Assembly: GCA_035934015.1 (NCBI GenBank)
Contig: DASYYH010000003.1
Span: 1 to 64,000 of the forward strand
Reading direction: 5' to 3'
Length of the DNA stretch: 64,000 nucleotides
Origin: Candidatus Acidiferrales bacterium
Lineage (GTDB): Bacteria; Acidobacteriota; Terriglobia; Acidiferrales; UBA7541
Part shown: positions 36,478 through 44,737 of the stretch, one piece after another
Layout: every line of letters begins with the position of its first letter
How positions within the stretch are numbered: position 1 is the stretch's first letter
Made by a program: the position numbers and the translations under genes
The notes under the pieces: model-generated
Databases searched by the model: none
What the model saw: only the letters and a program-made list of their open reading frames with translations
Told to the model about the DNA's origin: nothing

Positions 36478-36565
36478 GGAGAGTGCTGCCAGAGAGGGCA
36501 CTGGACACGCCTCAGAAGCGTTGGGGGTTGGGAACAGCCTCGGAGTTCGAGTCTCCCACTCTCCG
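36478..36565 (+). tRNA. tRNA-like gene, best read as tRNA-Leu(CAG)
   Basis: A 7-bp acceptor stem pairs 36478-36484 (ggagagt) with 36558-36564 (actctcc), with discriminator G36565 and no encoded CCA. A T-arm has loop TTCGAGT and 4 good pairs plus one C-C mismatch. The anticodon loop CTCAGAA (36511-36517) on a 4-bp stem gives anticodon CAG. There is a long variable arm (GGTTG/CAGCC), as in Leu or Ser tRNAs. The D-arm region is longer than usual and hard to fold, so it may be a decayed or phage-borne tRNA. Confidence 0.5.
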
Positions 36566-36638
36566 TTCTTGCTCTCAACGCGGCATTGCAGCGGCGGTTT
36601 TTCTGTGGTATCGTTTGGTTGCTTCTGAGGCGTGTCCA
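36502..36638. repeat. 18-bp inverted repeat around tRNA-like gene
   Basis: 'tggacacgcctcagaagc' at 36502-36519 (anticodon arm of the tRNA-like gene) recurs as its exact reverse complement at 36621-36638. The two arms enclose ~100 bases. It could be an attachment-site relic or a folded RNA element. Confidence 0.7.
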
Positions 36639-36657
36639 AGACACGTTTGAATTTCGA

Positions 36658-36684
36658 GGGCGGCGGAAACGCCGCCCTTTTTGT
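36658..36684 (+). terminator. rho-independent terminator
   Basis: The stem gggcggc/gccgccc with a short loop (ggaaac) is followed directly by a T run on the plus strand. It would end transcription from the tRNA-like gene and insulates the capsid gene end at 36691. Confidence 0.75.
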
Positions 36685-36690
36685 TTTTGA

Positions 36691-37971
36691 TTAGTAGCCG
36701 GTGGGAATGGCGAGCGAATCGATATAGGCGCCGGAGCGCGGGGATTCGTTCCAGACCTGGAAGCCGGTGACGAAGTAAAAGATGTACGCCGCGGAGAGGC
36801 CGCCCGAAGCGCCATAAATCGGGAACACGGTTTGGCCGCCGACGTCGTAGAAATCGATGTCCTGCATCACGGCGCGTCCCCAGTGCGACAAATCGAGGAA
36901 GTCGATGCGCGCCTGATTGGCGTTGATGGAAGATTTGATGGGCACGCCAGCCATGGTCAGCTCGCCGGTGAAGAGCAAGTCGAGATCGCTGGCGCGGCCG
37001 CCGGCTCCTTCCTTGATGATTTGCGAAATGCTGATGCCGAGCTGCTCCCATGCGTTTTCCTGTTCGAGCGCCGTGTAAGCGATAAGTTTGCCGATTTGAT
37101 TTGTGCCCAGCGCTTTGCGGACTTTGTTGATCGCGAGGCGAACGACGCCGGGAGTGATGGCGGCGTTGTTGCCGGCAACGTGCGGCGTGGCAAGCTCGAC
37201 GGGATACGTGGCGCGATTGAGGTTGAGCCACGTGCCCGTGGTGGCGTTGGTCTGATGATACGGCACGCCGAAAAGCGAGATGGGTTGCGCGCCGGTGAGG
37301 CCGTCGTGAACGACGGCGTCGCCGACGGAAGCGCCAGTCGGAAGATTATCGATCTGAATGAATTTGTTGAACGGATCGACAAGCAGGATGTTGGACGTGA
37401 CGCTCGCGGCGACGTTGCGGTTGGTGGTGAGCGTCGAATCGTAAAACTGAATCGTCTGGTTGTAGTAGAAGAGCGCCGCGCCCGGAGGCGTGGTCAAATT
37501 GATTTGCGCGCCGACGCCGGCGGGCAGGCCGGTGGTCACGATGGAGCCGACCGTGCCGAGGACCCCGTTGCCGTTCGTTTGCATGACTTTGTCGAGAAAA
37601 CTTCGGAACTGCGCCATGCCGTTTTTCACTTCGCGCTTGGCGGCGTTCTCGACAGCTTTCTCCGGCGAATTCGTGCTGTACTCGACGAGCTTGGTGATTT
37701 CGACGGCGTTCCGGAAAAATACGGGCGTGACTTGCGCCACGTCGTAGGTCGTGCCGGAGCCGCGGCCCAGATCGCCGCCGTCGAGATTGGCCAGGCCGGC
37801 TTTGCCTCCGGGACGGATTTGCAACGGGAGGCGCATATTTCGGCTGGAGACTTTTTCGACGTCGCCGCGCTGCTGGATCATGGTGAGCAGGATGTCGTCC
37901 CGCTCGTAGAGCAGCGGGAGTTTGTCGCGTACTTTTTCGAGCTGCAGTGCAACGGACTGCGCATTTTGCAT
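36691..37971 (-). CDS. major capsid protein
   Basis: The 426-residue protein starts MQNAQSVALQLEKVRDKLPL. Its mix of an N-terminal helical arm, 'VTPVFFRNAVEITKLVEYST', 'GVPYHQTNATTGTWLNLNRA', 'KVRKALGTNQIGKLIAYTAL' and 'LDLLFTGELTMAGVPIKSSI' matches HK97-fold capsid proteins of podovirus type (P22-like length, ~430). It is predicted to form the icosahedral head around the scaffold. The scaffold gene lies upstream on the same strand, separated by plus-strand genes. AGGAG is ~18 bases upstream of ATG 37971, farther than usual. Confidence 0.8.
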   Translation of the reverse strand: MQNAQSVALQLEKVRDKLPLLYERDDILLTMIQQRGDVEKVSSRNMRLPLQIRPGGKAGLANLDGGDLGRGSGTTYDVAQVTPVFFRNAVEITKLVEYSTNSPEKAVENAAKREVKNGMAQFRSFLDKVMQTNGNGVLGTVGSIVTTGLPAGVGAQINLTTPPGAALFYYNQTIQFYDSTLTTNRNVAASVTSNILLVDPFNKFIQIDNLPTGASVGDAVVHDGLTGAQPISLFGVPYHQTNATTGTWLNLNRATYPVELATPHVAGNNAAITPGVVRLAINKVRKALGTNQIGKLIAYTALEQENAWEQLGISISQIIKEGAGGRASDLDLLFTGELTMAGVPIKSSINANQARIDFLDLSHWGRAVMQDIDFYDVGGQTVFPIYGASGGLSAAYIFYFVTGFQVWNESPRSGAYIDSLAIPTGY

Positions 37972-38353
37972 TTGTGCTATTGAGTTGTTCTCCTAGGAGT
38001 TGAAATTCAAAGCGATGGTGCGGGGTCTTCAGTCAGGGTCGGTGAAAGCGTTGCTTGTCTTCGGTTCCATGTCGCCACAAGAAAGCGCGAGGCGTAAGAC
38101 ATCCATAAAATCAAGCGAAAACGCGGGCGAGGAAGCTTCTGTACGCAAAAATATACGAAACACAGTTTGCGAATTGCGGCCCGGAGGCGCGGTTTGGTCG
38201 GCTAGTACGTTGGTACCAGTGCGAAAGTGCTGAACGTACTGGCAGAATGTAACCCTCGCGCTATATCAGCGTGCCCGGCAAAATGCAAAACTTACGCATA
38301 TTCAATGAACGGCCCGCGGCGAGCGCGGGCAATAATCGAACTGAGGCGCGGCA
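37972..38353. other. divergent spacer between capsid and PilZ-receiver gene
   Basis: No gene is seen. An 8-base inverted repeat 'agtacgtt/aacgtact' (about 38203-38241) could form a hairpin or operator. An A-rich patch near 38135-38160 may contain promoter elements, but I cannot identify a clear pair. Confidence 0.4.
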
Positions 38354-39316
38354 ATGGGTGAATTGACAGTCGACACGATCGCAACACTCGAAAAACCAAT
38401 GGCGGAAGCAACGGAAACCAACGAAGCAGCGGCAGCGGCGGACCGTTCGCCCGAACGCCGCCGGCGCCTGCGCACGAAGCTCTCGGCTCCGGTGCGCGTG
38501 CGCGCGAATGCAGGCGTTTCGCAGAAGGCGGAAGTCTGCACGACGGTGGACGCGTCGCGCGACGGCTTGCTCTTCACCACGCAAAGCTTGGAATACCGGC
38601 GCGGCATGGATTTGGCGGTCACGTTCCCCTATTCCGGCGCCGCCGGCGGCGTGCAGCACGAGCGCACTGCCGTCGTTGCGCGCGTTTTCGAAATGCCCGA
38701 AGGGCGATATGGCGTCGGCATCCGATTCTACGAAGGCAAGCGGCCGAACTTCACCGCTGAAGCCGCCGAGGATGCGAAGACCTCTTCGTCTGGACAAAAG
38801 GCCGGCGCTGTGGCGCTGGATCTCGAAAAACCGAAGCCGCTGGTGCTCGTCGTCGAAGAGGACCGCCGGGCGCGCGAAGCCATGACGCTGGTTCTGAACA
38901 ATGAAGGATACGCCGTCGAAACCGTGGAGACCGGCGCGGAAGCCGTGGAAATTTTGCGGCAGCGCACGCCGAACCTGCTGATCACGGAAATCGAAATCAC
39001 GGATATGTCCGGCTACGATCTCTGCTTGATCGTAAAATCAAACGAGAGATTGCAGCGCGTTCCCGTGGTGATGACTACGCGCGCGGGGCAGCCCAACGAT
39101 TATTCGACAGCGCATGCGCTCGGCGCAATCGTTTGCATGTCGAAGCCGTATAAGCAGGAGCGCTTGCTGCACGTCGTGCGCATGCTCGCGCCGACGGCGA
39201 CGGCGCAGGAAATGCCCGCGCTGCCGAGCATGGGGCGCCAGGGTCGTGTCAACGGCCGTGGGCACGCGCATCAAGCGAACGGTCACGCGCACAATAAGCA
39301 TCGCGCGCGGCGGTAA
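38354..39316 (+). CDS. PilZ-receiver protein with Asp-to-Glu phosphosite
   Basis: The 320-residue protein has an N-terminal PilZ domain (about 31-130) with the c-di-GMP motifs: an Arg cluster 'RSPERRRRLR' and 'DASRDG' (66-71). A linker leads to a CheY-like receiver (about 162-280): acidic pair in 'VLVVEEDRR', Thr241 and Lys264 ('CMSKPYK') are kept. The expected phospho-Asp is Glu212 in 'NLLITEIEITDMSGYDL', so it is probably locked or phosphorylation-independent. The C-terminus is His/Arg-rich ('HAHQANGHAHNKHRARR'). A close paralogue lies at 42.1 kb. It likely senses c-di-GMP for surface or motility control; the partner is unknown. Confidence 0.85.
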   Translation: MGELTVDTIATLEKPMAEATETNEAAAAADRSPERRRRLRTKLSAPVRVRANAGVSQKAEVCTTVDASRDGLLFTTQSLEYRRGMDLAVTFPYSGAAGGVQHERTAVVARVFEMPEGRYGVGIRFYEGKRPNFTAEAAEDAKTSSSGQKAGAVALDLEKPKPLVLVVEEDRRAREAMTLVLNNEGYAVETVETGAEAVEILRQRTPNLLITEIEITDMSGYDLCLIVKSNERLQRVPVVMTTRAGQPNDYSTAHALGAIVCMSKPYKQERLLHVVRMLAPTATAQEMPALPSMGRQGRVNGRGHAHQANGHAHNKHRARR

Positions 39317-39432
39317 GCTTTCCGGCTACGCGATCTGCGCGGAGCCGCTTCCCTCAGTTGCTGGTGGCAGGCGCATTGCCTGCCATCGGCAAAAATCATA
39401 GCTTCCCATTCCCGTATGCAGAACAGTCGGTC

Positions 39433-39480
39433 GTAGGGGCGACCCTTGGGTCGCCCGGGCGAGGCAAGCCTCGCCCCTAC
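39433..39480. repeat. 48-bp REP/BIME-like palindrome, copy A
   Basis: The element begins 'gtaggggcgacccttggg' and ends 'caagcctcgcccctac', with two palindromic halves around a 'cccgggc' centre. The reverse complement recurs at 50427-50474 with one base changed. The RAYT gene in this window is a candidate driver, though its own flanking REPs differ. Confidence 0.85.
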
Positions 39481-39538
39481 AGTGTTCTTCCGCGGTGATT
39501 GCGCGAATACTATGCCAGTGGTAATCTTCCCCTACTCC

Positions 39539-40573
39539 ATGCCTTACAGTAATTTTCTTCGAAGAGATGTCGCCCTGCTTCCCGTGGCGGCAATCCTTCT
39601 TGCTGCGATTCCCTTTTTCGCAGTATTTGGCCACGACACCCAGGAGAGTAAGAAGGAACTCAAAGCACAGGCCGAAGCGCTGCTCGCAAAATCGCAAGGG
39701 TTGAGCAATATCGAGGCGCCAGGGAGCCCTCCGTTTGTTCTCAACATGAAAATTCATTACCGGATCGGCGCGCAGTCCATGGATGGTCAGGGGCAAATCA
39801 TTTGGCTGGCGCCGGATCATTATCGCGAGGCGTTTAACTCGCCCGGCTACGAGTACACAGAAATTGTGCGTGACGGGTATCAATATCTTTCAAGAACTAA
39901 GGACGAGATGCCGTTGCAGATGTATGAGCTTCGCAATGCAATTGTCGCGGCGATGCATGGCGGTGTAAATCCCGCAGACCTAAAAATCAAACAAGTGAAG
40001 GCCGAACCGAGCGATAGTCACATAATCTGTGTTGATTATGACGCGTTTGCACCGATCACCGATTGTCTGGACGGCGACGGCGATGTAGTCAGTTCAGAAA
40101 TGCAGACGAAGGACGTCCAAGGTATTCTGGCGCGACATTACGAATTCAGTGATTTTGCTGCTTTCGAAGCGAAGCGGTTTCCTCGGAAAATCGCATTTCG
40201 CGGCGGCGACGGCGATGGCATTGAAATTGAGGTCTCGCAGCTTGCGGCAGTGAAGACAGTTGCGCCTGTTGCGTTTAATGTTCCAGCCGGAGCAATGAAG
40301 GAAGCCTGGTGCGAGAGCCCAACCTCGGAGCCACTACATCCGGCTTCTCGCGTAGACAATCGTAACGAATTTATGACACTTCTGGATGCTGAGGCGTCGG
40401 TATATCTCGTGGTAGACGCGAACGGGCACGTGCGCGCGGGAACCGTCATCCATCAAACACGTGCAATCAGATATGACGATCTAAAGACAATGTTTCGGGC
40501 CATGCGTTTTCCCCGTACTCTTTGCGGCAACAATGGAATCGAGTACGAGACAATAATGCATTTCGGTCATTGA
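39539..40573 (+). CDS. secreted protein with TonB-C-like end
   Basis: The 344-residue protein has an N-terminal signal anchor ('VALLPVAAILLAAIPFFAVF'). Starts at 39512 and 39539 are both possible, neither with a clear ribosome binding site. The middle is beta-rich ('FVLNMKIHYRIGAQSMDGQG', 'EIVRDGYQYLSRTKDEMP'). The last ~60 residues ('VYLVVDANGHVRAGTVI' to 'FRAMRFPRTLCGNNGIEY') have the shape of a TonB C-terminal domain. There is no catalytic motif. It lies between the PilZ-receiver gene and the scaffold gene and is of bacterial type. Confidence 0.65.
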   Translation: MPYSNFLRRDVALLPVAAILLAAIPFFAVFGHDTQESKKELKAQAEALLAKSQGLSNIEAPGSPPFVLNMKIHYRIGAQSMDGQGQIIWLAPDHYREAFNSPGYEYTEIVRDGYQYLSRTKDEMPLQMYELRNAIVAAMHGGVNPADLKIKQVKAEPSDSHIICVDYDAFAPITDCLDGDGDVVSSEMQTKDVQGILARHYEFSDFAAFEAKRFPRKIAFRGGDGDGIEIEVSQLAAVKTVAPVAFNVPAGAMKEAWCESPTSEPLHPASRVDNRNEFMTLLDAEASVYLVVDANGHVRAGTVIHQTRAIRYDDLKTMFRAMRFPRTLCGNNGIEYETIMHFGH

Positions 40574-40584
40574 TCCGTTTCCTT

Positions 40585-41784
40585 CTACAAATTGAGAATG
40601 TCGGCGTCGGAGAGGCGCTTGTAGTCGACGTCGCGCGGCGAGAGCGGCTTGCGATTAACGCCATCAGATGGCGAGGCGCCGGCGATATCGACGCGCTTGG
40701 CGGCGGATTCGTGGCGCGAGAGTCGTTCGCGATTCGCGGCGACGACGCTGCCAGTCCATTCGCCGATGACGCGCTTGGCGATCGCGGGCAGCGCCTGCTT
40801 GGCGCGCCCGGAGAGGAGCGCGACGATGGCGCGCTGATGTGCGGCGTCGCCCGTGCCGCCTTGAAACGCGTCGCGGAGCTGCTGGCCGAGCTGGCGATTG
40901 GCGCGCAGCGTCGCGTCAATTTCGCGATAGATTTCGCCGACGATGCGCGTGCGCGTCGCGGCAGAAACGCTTTGCGGCAAAAGGTGTTCGACCTGCGACT
41001 GAATCGCCCCAATGATTTGCTGCACAGCGGCGGCGTTGGTGGAATGAAAGAAGGCGATTTTCGCGGCGCGCTGTGGATCCACGAATGGCTGCGCGGGATT
41101 GGCCGGCGCGACGGGCGCAGCGGCGCCTGGCGTGGGAACTGGCACAGCAGGAGGCGTTTGACTCGCGGCTTGCGCTGCGGGTGGCGCATTTACATGCGCG
41201 GCAGCAGTTGTCGCAGGCGCTGATGCGTTTACTGTGCCTGTCGTGGCTGCTGCAGTTGTTTGCGTTAGCGCGGCGGGCGGATTTGCGTTTGCTGCGGCGA
41301 GCTTCGCCGAATGTGCGTGCATCGCTTGCGCCAGGCCGTGAAACGCTGCGGGCGACAATTCGTGCATGTGCGCGGCGAGCGCGGCGTGATCCGCGGGCTG
41401 CGCGGAGAAAAACATGGCGTCGAGATCGTCAAGCTGCGCTTTCGCGTCGCGCGCCGCTTCCGGCGTGGCGAACACGGAGCGATAGGCTTGCGCTTCGGCG
41501 AACGCCTGCTGCAATTCCGGATGCGCCTCCAGAGCTTTTGTTGCTCGCGCGGAAAGCGCGGGCGGAGCGGAAGTGCTGGCCGCGGTTTCCGCCGGAGGAT
41601 TTGCGCCGCTTGCCGCGGAGGCGCTGCTTGCGTCGTCCGGCGGCGGCGCCGGCTTTGCGACGGCGGTTACCAAGCCGAGAATTTCGTCGTCGGAGGGATG
41701 CTGCTGCGCCGAACGCGAATGCGCTGCGCGAGCGGTGGTCGAACGCGCGCCGCGCGACGGAACTGCCGTTGTATTTACAGCCAT
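40585..41784 (-). CDS. phage scaffolding protein
   Basis: The 399-residue protein starts at ATG 41784, with AAGGAG 8 bases upstream. It is rich in Ala, Pro, Gln and Thr, with helical stretches ('QQAFAEAQAYRSVF', 'RAAKIAFFHSTNAAAVQQII', 'RIVGEIYREIDATLRANRQL'). A long Pro/Ala linker covers about 190-260 and a basic C-terminus is present. This acidic-helical, low-complexity composition between portal and capsid genes is what P22-type scaffolds look like. It is predicted to guide capsid assembly and leave the head. No protease gene is seen. Confidence 0.6.
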   Translation of the reverse strand: MAVNTTAVPSRGARSTTARAAHSRSAQQHPSDDEILGLVTAVAKPAPPPDDASSASAASGANPPAETAASTSAPPALSARATKALEAHPELQQAFAEAQAYRSVFATPEAARDAKAQLDDLDAMFFSAQPADHAALAAHMHELSPAAFHGLAQAMHAHSAKLAAANANPPAALTQTTAAATTGTVNASAPATTAAAHVNAPPAAQAASQTPPAVPVPTPGAAAPVAPANPAQPFVDPQRAAKIAFFHSTNAAAVQQIIGAIQSQVEHLLPQSVSAATRTRIVGEIYREIDATLRANRQLGQQLRDAFQGGTGDAAHQRAIVALLSGRAKQALPAIAKRVIGEWTGSVVAANRERLSRHESAAKRVDIAGASPSDGVNRKPLSPRDVDYKRLSDADILNL

Positions 41785-42086
41785 GAATTTTCTCCTTTTC
41801 TCAAATTTGCCGGTGCGATAGCGCGCGGCGAAAACAATGCGAACAGGCCAAGCGATGGTTCCGTTCAGAGCATCTGAGGCTCGGCGGCACAGTGGCAAAT
41901 GCAGCACAAACGAGCTTTCGTACTATTGGCCGCGGTGCTACTCTCGGTGGAGTATAAACGTGCTCGGGCCGCGCCATTTGCGCCCGCCGCAACCTGTCGC
42001 TCGACCGCCGCAATGGGACGATCGCAAGGGGGCTTGAGAGCGCTGCCAGCGAAAGCGATTTCTGGCGTGCCTCATGAGGTGCTGCA
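41785..42086. other. divergent spacer between scaffold and second PilZ-receiver gene
   Basis: Small frames are present but none has family similarity. The scaffold's ribosome binding site lies at its left end. Promoters for both flanking genes are expected here, but no clear element is visible. Confidence 0.4.
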
Positions 42087-42980
42087 ATGGGAACTTTGAA
42101 TTCCGAAAATTTGATGGACTCTCCGAAAAGCGCGGAAGCTGATTCCGAGCGGCGTCGGCGCAAGCGTGTGCGCGTCTCAGCGCAGGTGCGCGTGCGCGCC
42201 ACGGATCCGCGCGCCAAGGACTTCACCGAAATTGCGATGACCGTTGACGTCTCGCGCGACGGAATTCTTTTCGCGACCGACCGGCGCGATTTCTGGAAGG
42301 GCATGTCCATCGGCGTGACATTTCCCTTCTCCAATGCGCCCGGCGCGTTGAATTCGGAAGAACCCGCCGAAGTCGTTCGCACCGTCGAGCTGGCCGAAAA
42401 TCGCATTGGCGTCGGAGTTCAATTTCGCCGCAGCCAGCAAAAAGCCACAGCGGCAACGGCTGCCGCGGGGCCTGGTTCCAAAGAAAAATCGCAGACGCAC
42501 GGCGCTTCTTCGGCGGCGAAAGGCGCGGCGCTGCCGGCTTCGAATGCGCGGCCCATCATTCTTGCCGTCGAGCCGGATCAGCGCGCGCAGGATCAGTTGA
42601 AAAATCTGCTCGCGCCGGAAGGCTATGACGTCTTCGCTGTTTCCACTGGAGCTGCGGCGCTGGATATTCTGAAAACCACGATTCCTTCGTGCTTCATCGC
42701 GGAGGTCGAAGCGGGCGACACGTCCGGATACGATCTCTGCCTGATTATCAAGAACAGCGACCGGCTGCGGCACGTGCCGGTTGTGCTCGTGACGCGCAAC
42801 GCCACTCCCGCCGACTACGCGGCGAGCCACAATTTCGGCGCGGTCGTTTGCATGGCCAAGCCTTTCAAGCCCGAGCGCATGCTGCAAGTCGTGCGGCTTG
42901 TCGCGCCGCCGAATCGCGGCGACAAATCGGCGTACGGCAACACGCGCGGCGAAACGCCCCTCATCGAACGGCATTTGTAA
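42087..42980 (+). CDS. second PilZ-receiver protein with Asp-to-Glu phosphosite
   Basis: This 297-residue protein is a paralogue of the one at 38.4 kb. The PilZ domain has 'ERRRRKRVRV' and 'DVSRDG' (54-59); a Lys/Ser/Ala linker (about 115-153) follows. The receiver has Asp164 in 'LAVEPDQRAQ', Thr236 and Lys258 ('CMAKPFK') but Glu206 instead of Asp in 'SCFIAEVEAGDTSGYDL'. Both paralogues share this substitution and the 'SGYDLCLI' stretch, so it predates the duplication. The gene reads against the virion genes on both sides. It probably acts as a c-di-GMP-responsive adaptor, inferred from the domains alone. Confidence 0.85.
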   Translation: MGTLNSENLMDSPKSAEADSERRRRKRVRVSAQVRVRATDPRAKDFTEIAMTVDVSRDGILFATDRRDFWKGMSIGVTFPFSNAPGALNSEEPAEVVRTVELAENRIGVGVQFRRSQQKATAATAAAGPGSKEKSQTHGASSAAKGAALPASNARPIILAVEPDQRAQDQLKNLLAPEGYDVFAVSTGAAALDILKTTIPSCFIAEVEAGDTSGYDLCLIIKNSDRLRHVPVVLVTRNATPADYAASHNFGAVVCMAKPFKPERMLQVVRLVAPPNRGDKSAYGNTRGETPLIERHL

Positions 42981-43007
42981 ACTCCAGAGACGCACTGCCA
43001 AATCCTC

Positions 43008-43778
43008 TTAGCGGATAATAACAATCTTAACTTTCACGTCTTTTGAAGGATTTCCGTTTTCTAGAGTCTTTAGGAACGGCCCAAAAGTCTTTATGGGTGA
43101 AGCTCCGATGGCCCAAACTGGCAGCGGCTGACCGTAGTCGAGAAAGAAGTGCGTGGCACCGCCCGTTGGGTCCGGTTCAGCATTCGCTTCTTGCGCTGCG
43201 CGTCGAGAATCCTTGCGAGCGGCAGCAGCCTCCGCTGAGGATACCGTTGAGGTAGCGGCAACGCGCCGTCTTTGCCTGCGGATCGCTTGGTCGCGGCGCG
43301 GCGCACTGAGGTTGAGCGCGAGCGCGAAACTGGTTTTGGTCCACGTTTGCTTAGCGTGCAGAAGCTCCGCATCATCCATGTATGCAGTCAAATAGCTCGG
43401 CTGGCTCGGAGGGAACCGATCCTCGGGTCTGCCATACAGAAATGCGGTGCCGTCACTCCCGATCCAAAACATTCGCAAGACTTCGCCATACGGCATCAGC
43501 TTATAGATCGCCCATGCGAGACCCTGATTATTGAAAGCTGGTTGAATATATAGTTGCAACTGATACGAGCCTTTCTCTGCGGGTACCCCCGCGTCATAGC
43601 CATCGGCTTGCAGATGGTTGGCGTAAATTTCGTCCTGAATTGCTTGGATTAGCGAGTGAATATCGCCACTGCTGACAGGCGCTTCCGGGATCGATGTGCG
43701 GCACTGTTGCGCAGCAGAAGAACACTGAAGAAGTAATAACCACAGGCCAACAGCAAATATTTGGAAGCGGCGGTTCAT
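43008..43778 (-). CDS. secreted protein with SleB-like C-terminal segment
   Basis: The 256-residue protein has a signal peptide ('FAVGLWLLLLQCSSAAQQ', with a possible lipobox-like Cys). The middle (about 35-150) has 'SLIQAIQDEIYANHLQADGY' and 'FWIGSDGTAFLYGRPEDRF'. A basic Ala/Arg-rich linker follows, then the C-terminal ~55 residues 'DPTGGATHFFLDYGQPLPVW' and 'IKTFGPFLKT'. This ending is shared with the next gene upstream and resembles the 'GATHY..' half of SleB-type cell-wall hydrolases. Full catalysis is doubtful. It starts 11 bases after that gene's stop, so the two are probably co-transcribed. Confidence 0.6.
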   Translation of the reverse strand: MNRRFQIFAVGLWLLLLQCSSAAQQCRTSIPEAPVSSGDIHSLIQAIQDEIYANHLQADGYDAGVPAEKGSYQLQLYIQPAFNNQGLAWAIYKLMPYGEVLRMFWIGSDGTAFLYGRPEDRFPPSQPSYLTAYMDDAELLHAKQTWTKTSFALALNLSAPRRDQAIRRQRRRVAATSTVSSAEAAAARKDSRRAAQEANAEPDPTGGATHFFLDYGQPLPVWAIGASPIKTFGPFLKTLENGNPSKDVKVKIVIIR

Positions 43779-43788
43779 TCCACACTCA

Positions 43789-44535
43789 TTAGTGTTTTAG
43801 ATGGTAAACCCGGATGTACACTTTACCACCTTTCTTAGGGCCATGCACGCCGCCTTGGCCCGAGGTAATCCGGAAAGGACCAAACGATTTTATGGGCGTC
43901 TTTTTTGCAGCCCACGCAGGAGGTGCCTGGCCGTAATCCATATAGTAATGTGTTGCTCCGATGGTTGGGTCCACACCGGACGCAGCCCCTTGCGCCGCTT
44001 TGAGCGAGTCGTTATAGGCGTGCTTCACTGGAGGGTAATTGTGGATCGCATCGACTTCTTTCGAACGGAGATTTTCAGGCGCTACTATACCGAGTTTCCC
44101 CGATGTTTCGCGGTTTTCAAGTACGTGAGCTATATACAAACGGGCATCATGGAGATCTTGTGCACTGCCAGGGCCGTGCTTGGTGATAGGTCGTAAGTCC
44201 GAAGTCTCGTTGTACACGCGATTCGCATTTTGAACGGGGGTCTCGGGTTCTTGCGTCGTTTGCGGCGATTTCTGGGCAGGATGTGTTTGCTGCGGCGCTG
44301 GATGCTGAGAAAGGTGCTGCCGCTGATTCGCGGAGTTGGGCTGCTGGTCGGCCAGAAGCCGGATTCCCGGCTCGCGCTGACGCGCATCATAACCAGGCAC
44401 CGGGTCAGTCTCGTGTGGCGTATGAGGTCCGAGAAATTCGTTGCGAAATTCTCTTTCGGGATCGTTCAAGCGGGCGCGTTCGAGAGCTGCACCGTACTGC
44501 GGATTCATGTAATACCGTTCGTTGATCAAAGGCAT
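43789..44535 (-). CDS. phage-strand protein sharing the SleB-like C-terminal segment
   Basis: The 248-residue protein starts at ATG 44535, preceded by AGAGGAC. The N-terminus 'MPLINERYYMNPQYGAALER' is polar; residues 60-110 are Gln/Pro-rich. The region 'DLHDARLYIAHVLENRETSG' to 'VKHAYNDSLKAAQGAASG' is helical, as at the front of Hydrolase_2 domains. The end 'VDPTIGATHYYMDYGQAPPAW' (split around 'KSFGPFRI') matches the following gene. There is no signal peptide. It may be a virion-associated cell-wall enzyme or its non-catalytic relative, located between portal and scaffold genes. Confidence 0.6.
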   Translation of the reverse strand: MPLINERYYMNPQYGAALERARLNDPEREFRNEFLGPHTPHETDPVPGYDARQREPGIRLLADQQPNSANQRQHLSQHPAPQQTHPAQKSPQTTQEPETPVQNANRVYNETSDLRPITKHGPGSAQDLHDARLYIAHVLENRETSGKLGIVAPENLRSKEVDAIHNYPPVKHAYNDSLKAAQGAASGVDPTIGATHYYMDYGQAPPAWAAKKTPIKSFGPFRITSGQGGVHGPKKGGKVYIRVYHLKH

Positions 44536-44737
44536 CTTGTCCTCTTTAGCGCAAGTAAATCGGTCGACCAGCAATGAGGGTTTTTAGGTGGGCGAAAACA
44601 GAGTCGCGTTTGCGTGAATGCCTAGCATGCAAGAGACGTCGTCGCATTCCGCAACTGCAACAGCGGACTCATTTTCGCCCCACCCAAGAAGCGTTCCGGA
44701 CTCGCTCGGAATGACAACAAGAGGCAAAGCGGCGCGA

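Larger units (their letters stand above)
36359..36690. other. spacer holding tRNA-like gene, inverted repeat and terminator
   Basis: No protein gene is supported. The stretch contains the tRNA-like sequence (36478-36565), an 18-base inverted repeat shared between its anticodon arm and 36621-36638, and a plus-strand terminator at 36658-36684. Small open frames antisense to the tRNA-like part are not credible genes. Confidence 0.6.

Noticed and set aside
36478-36565. Reading the tRNA-like gene as selenocysteine tRNA (TCA)
   Set aside because: The 7-base loop between the best stem places CAG, not TCA, as anticodon, and the acceptor is 7 bp rather than 8.
36457-36690. Short frames with 'NGEWETRTPRL'-like peptide
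   Set aside because: They are antisense translations of the tRNA-like sequence, a well-known false gene type.
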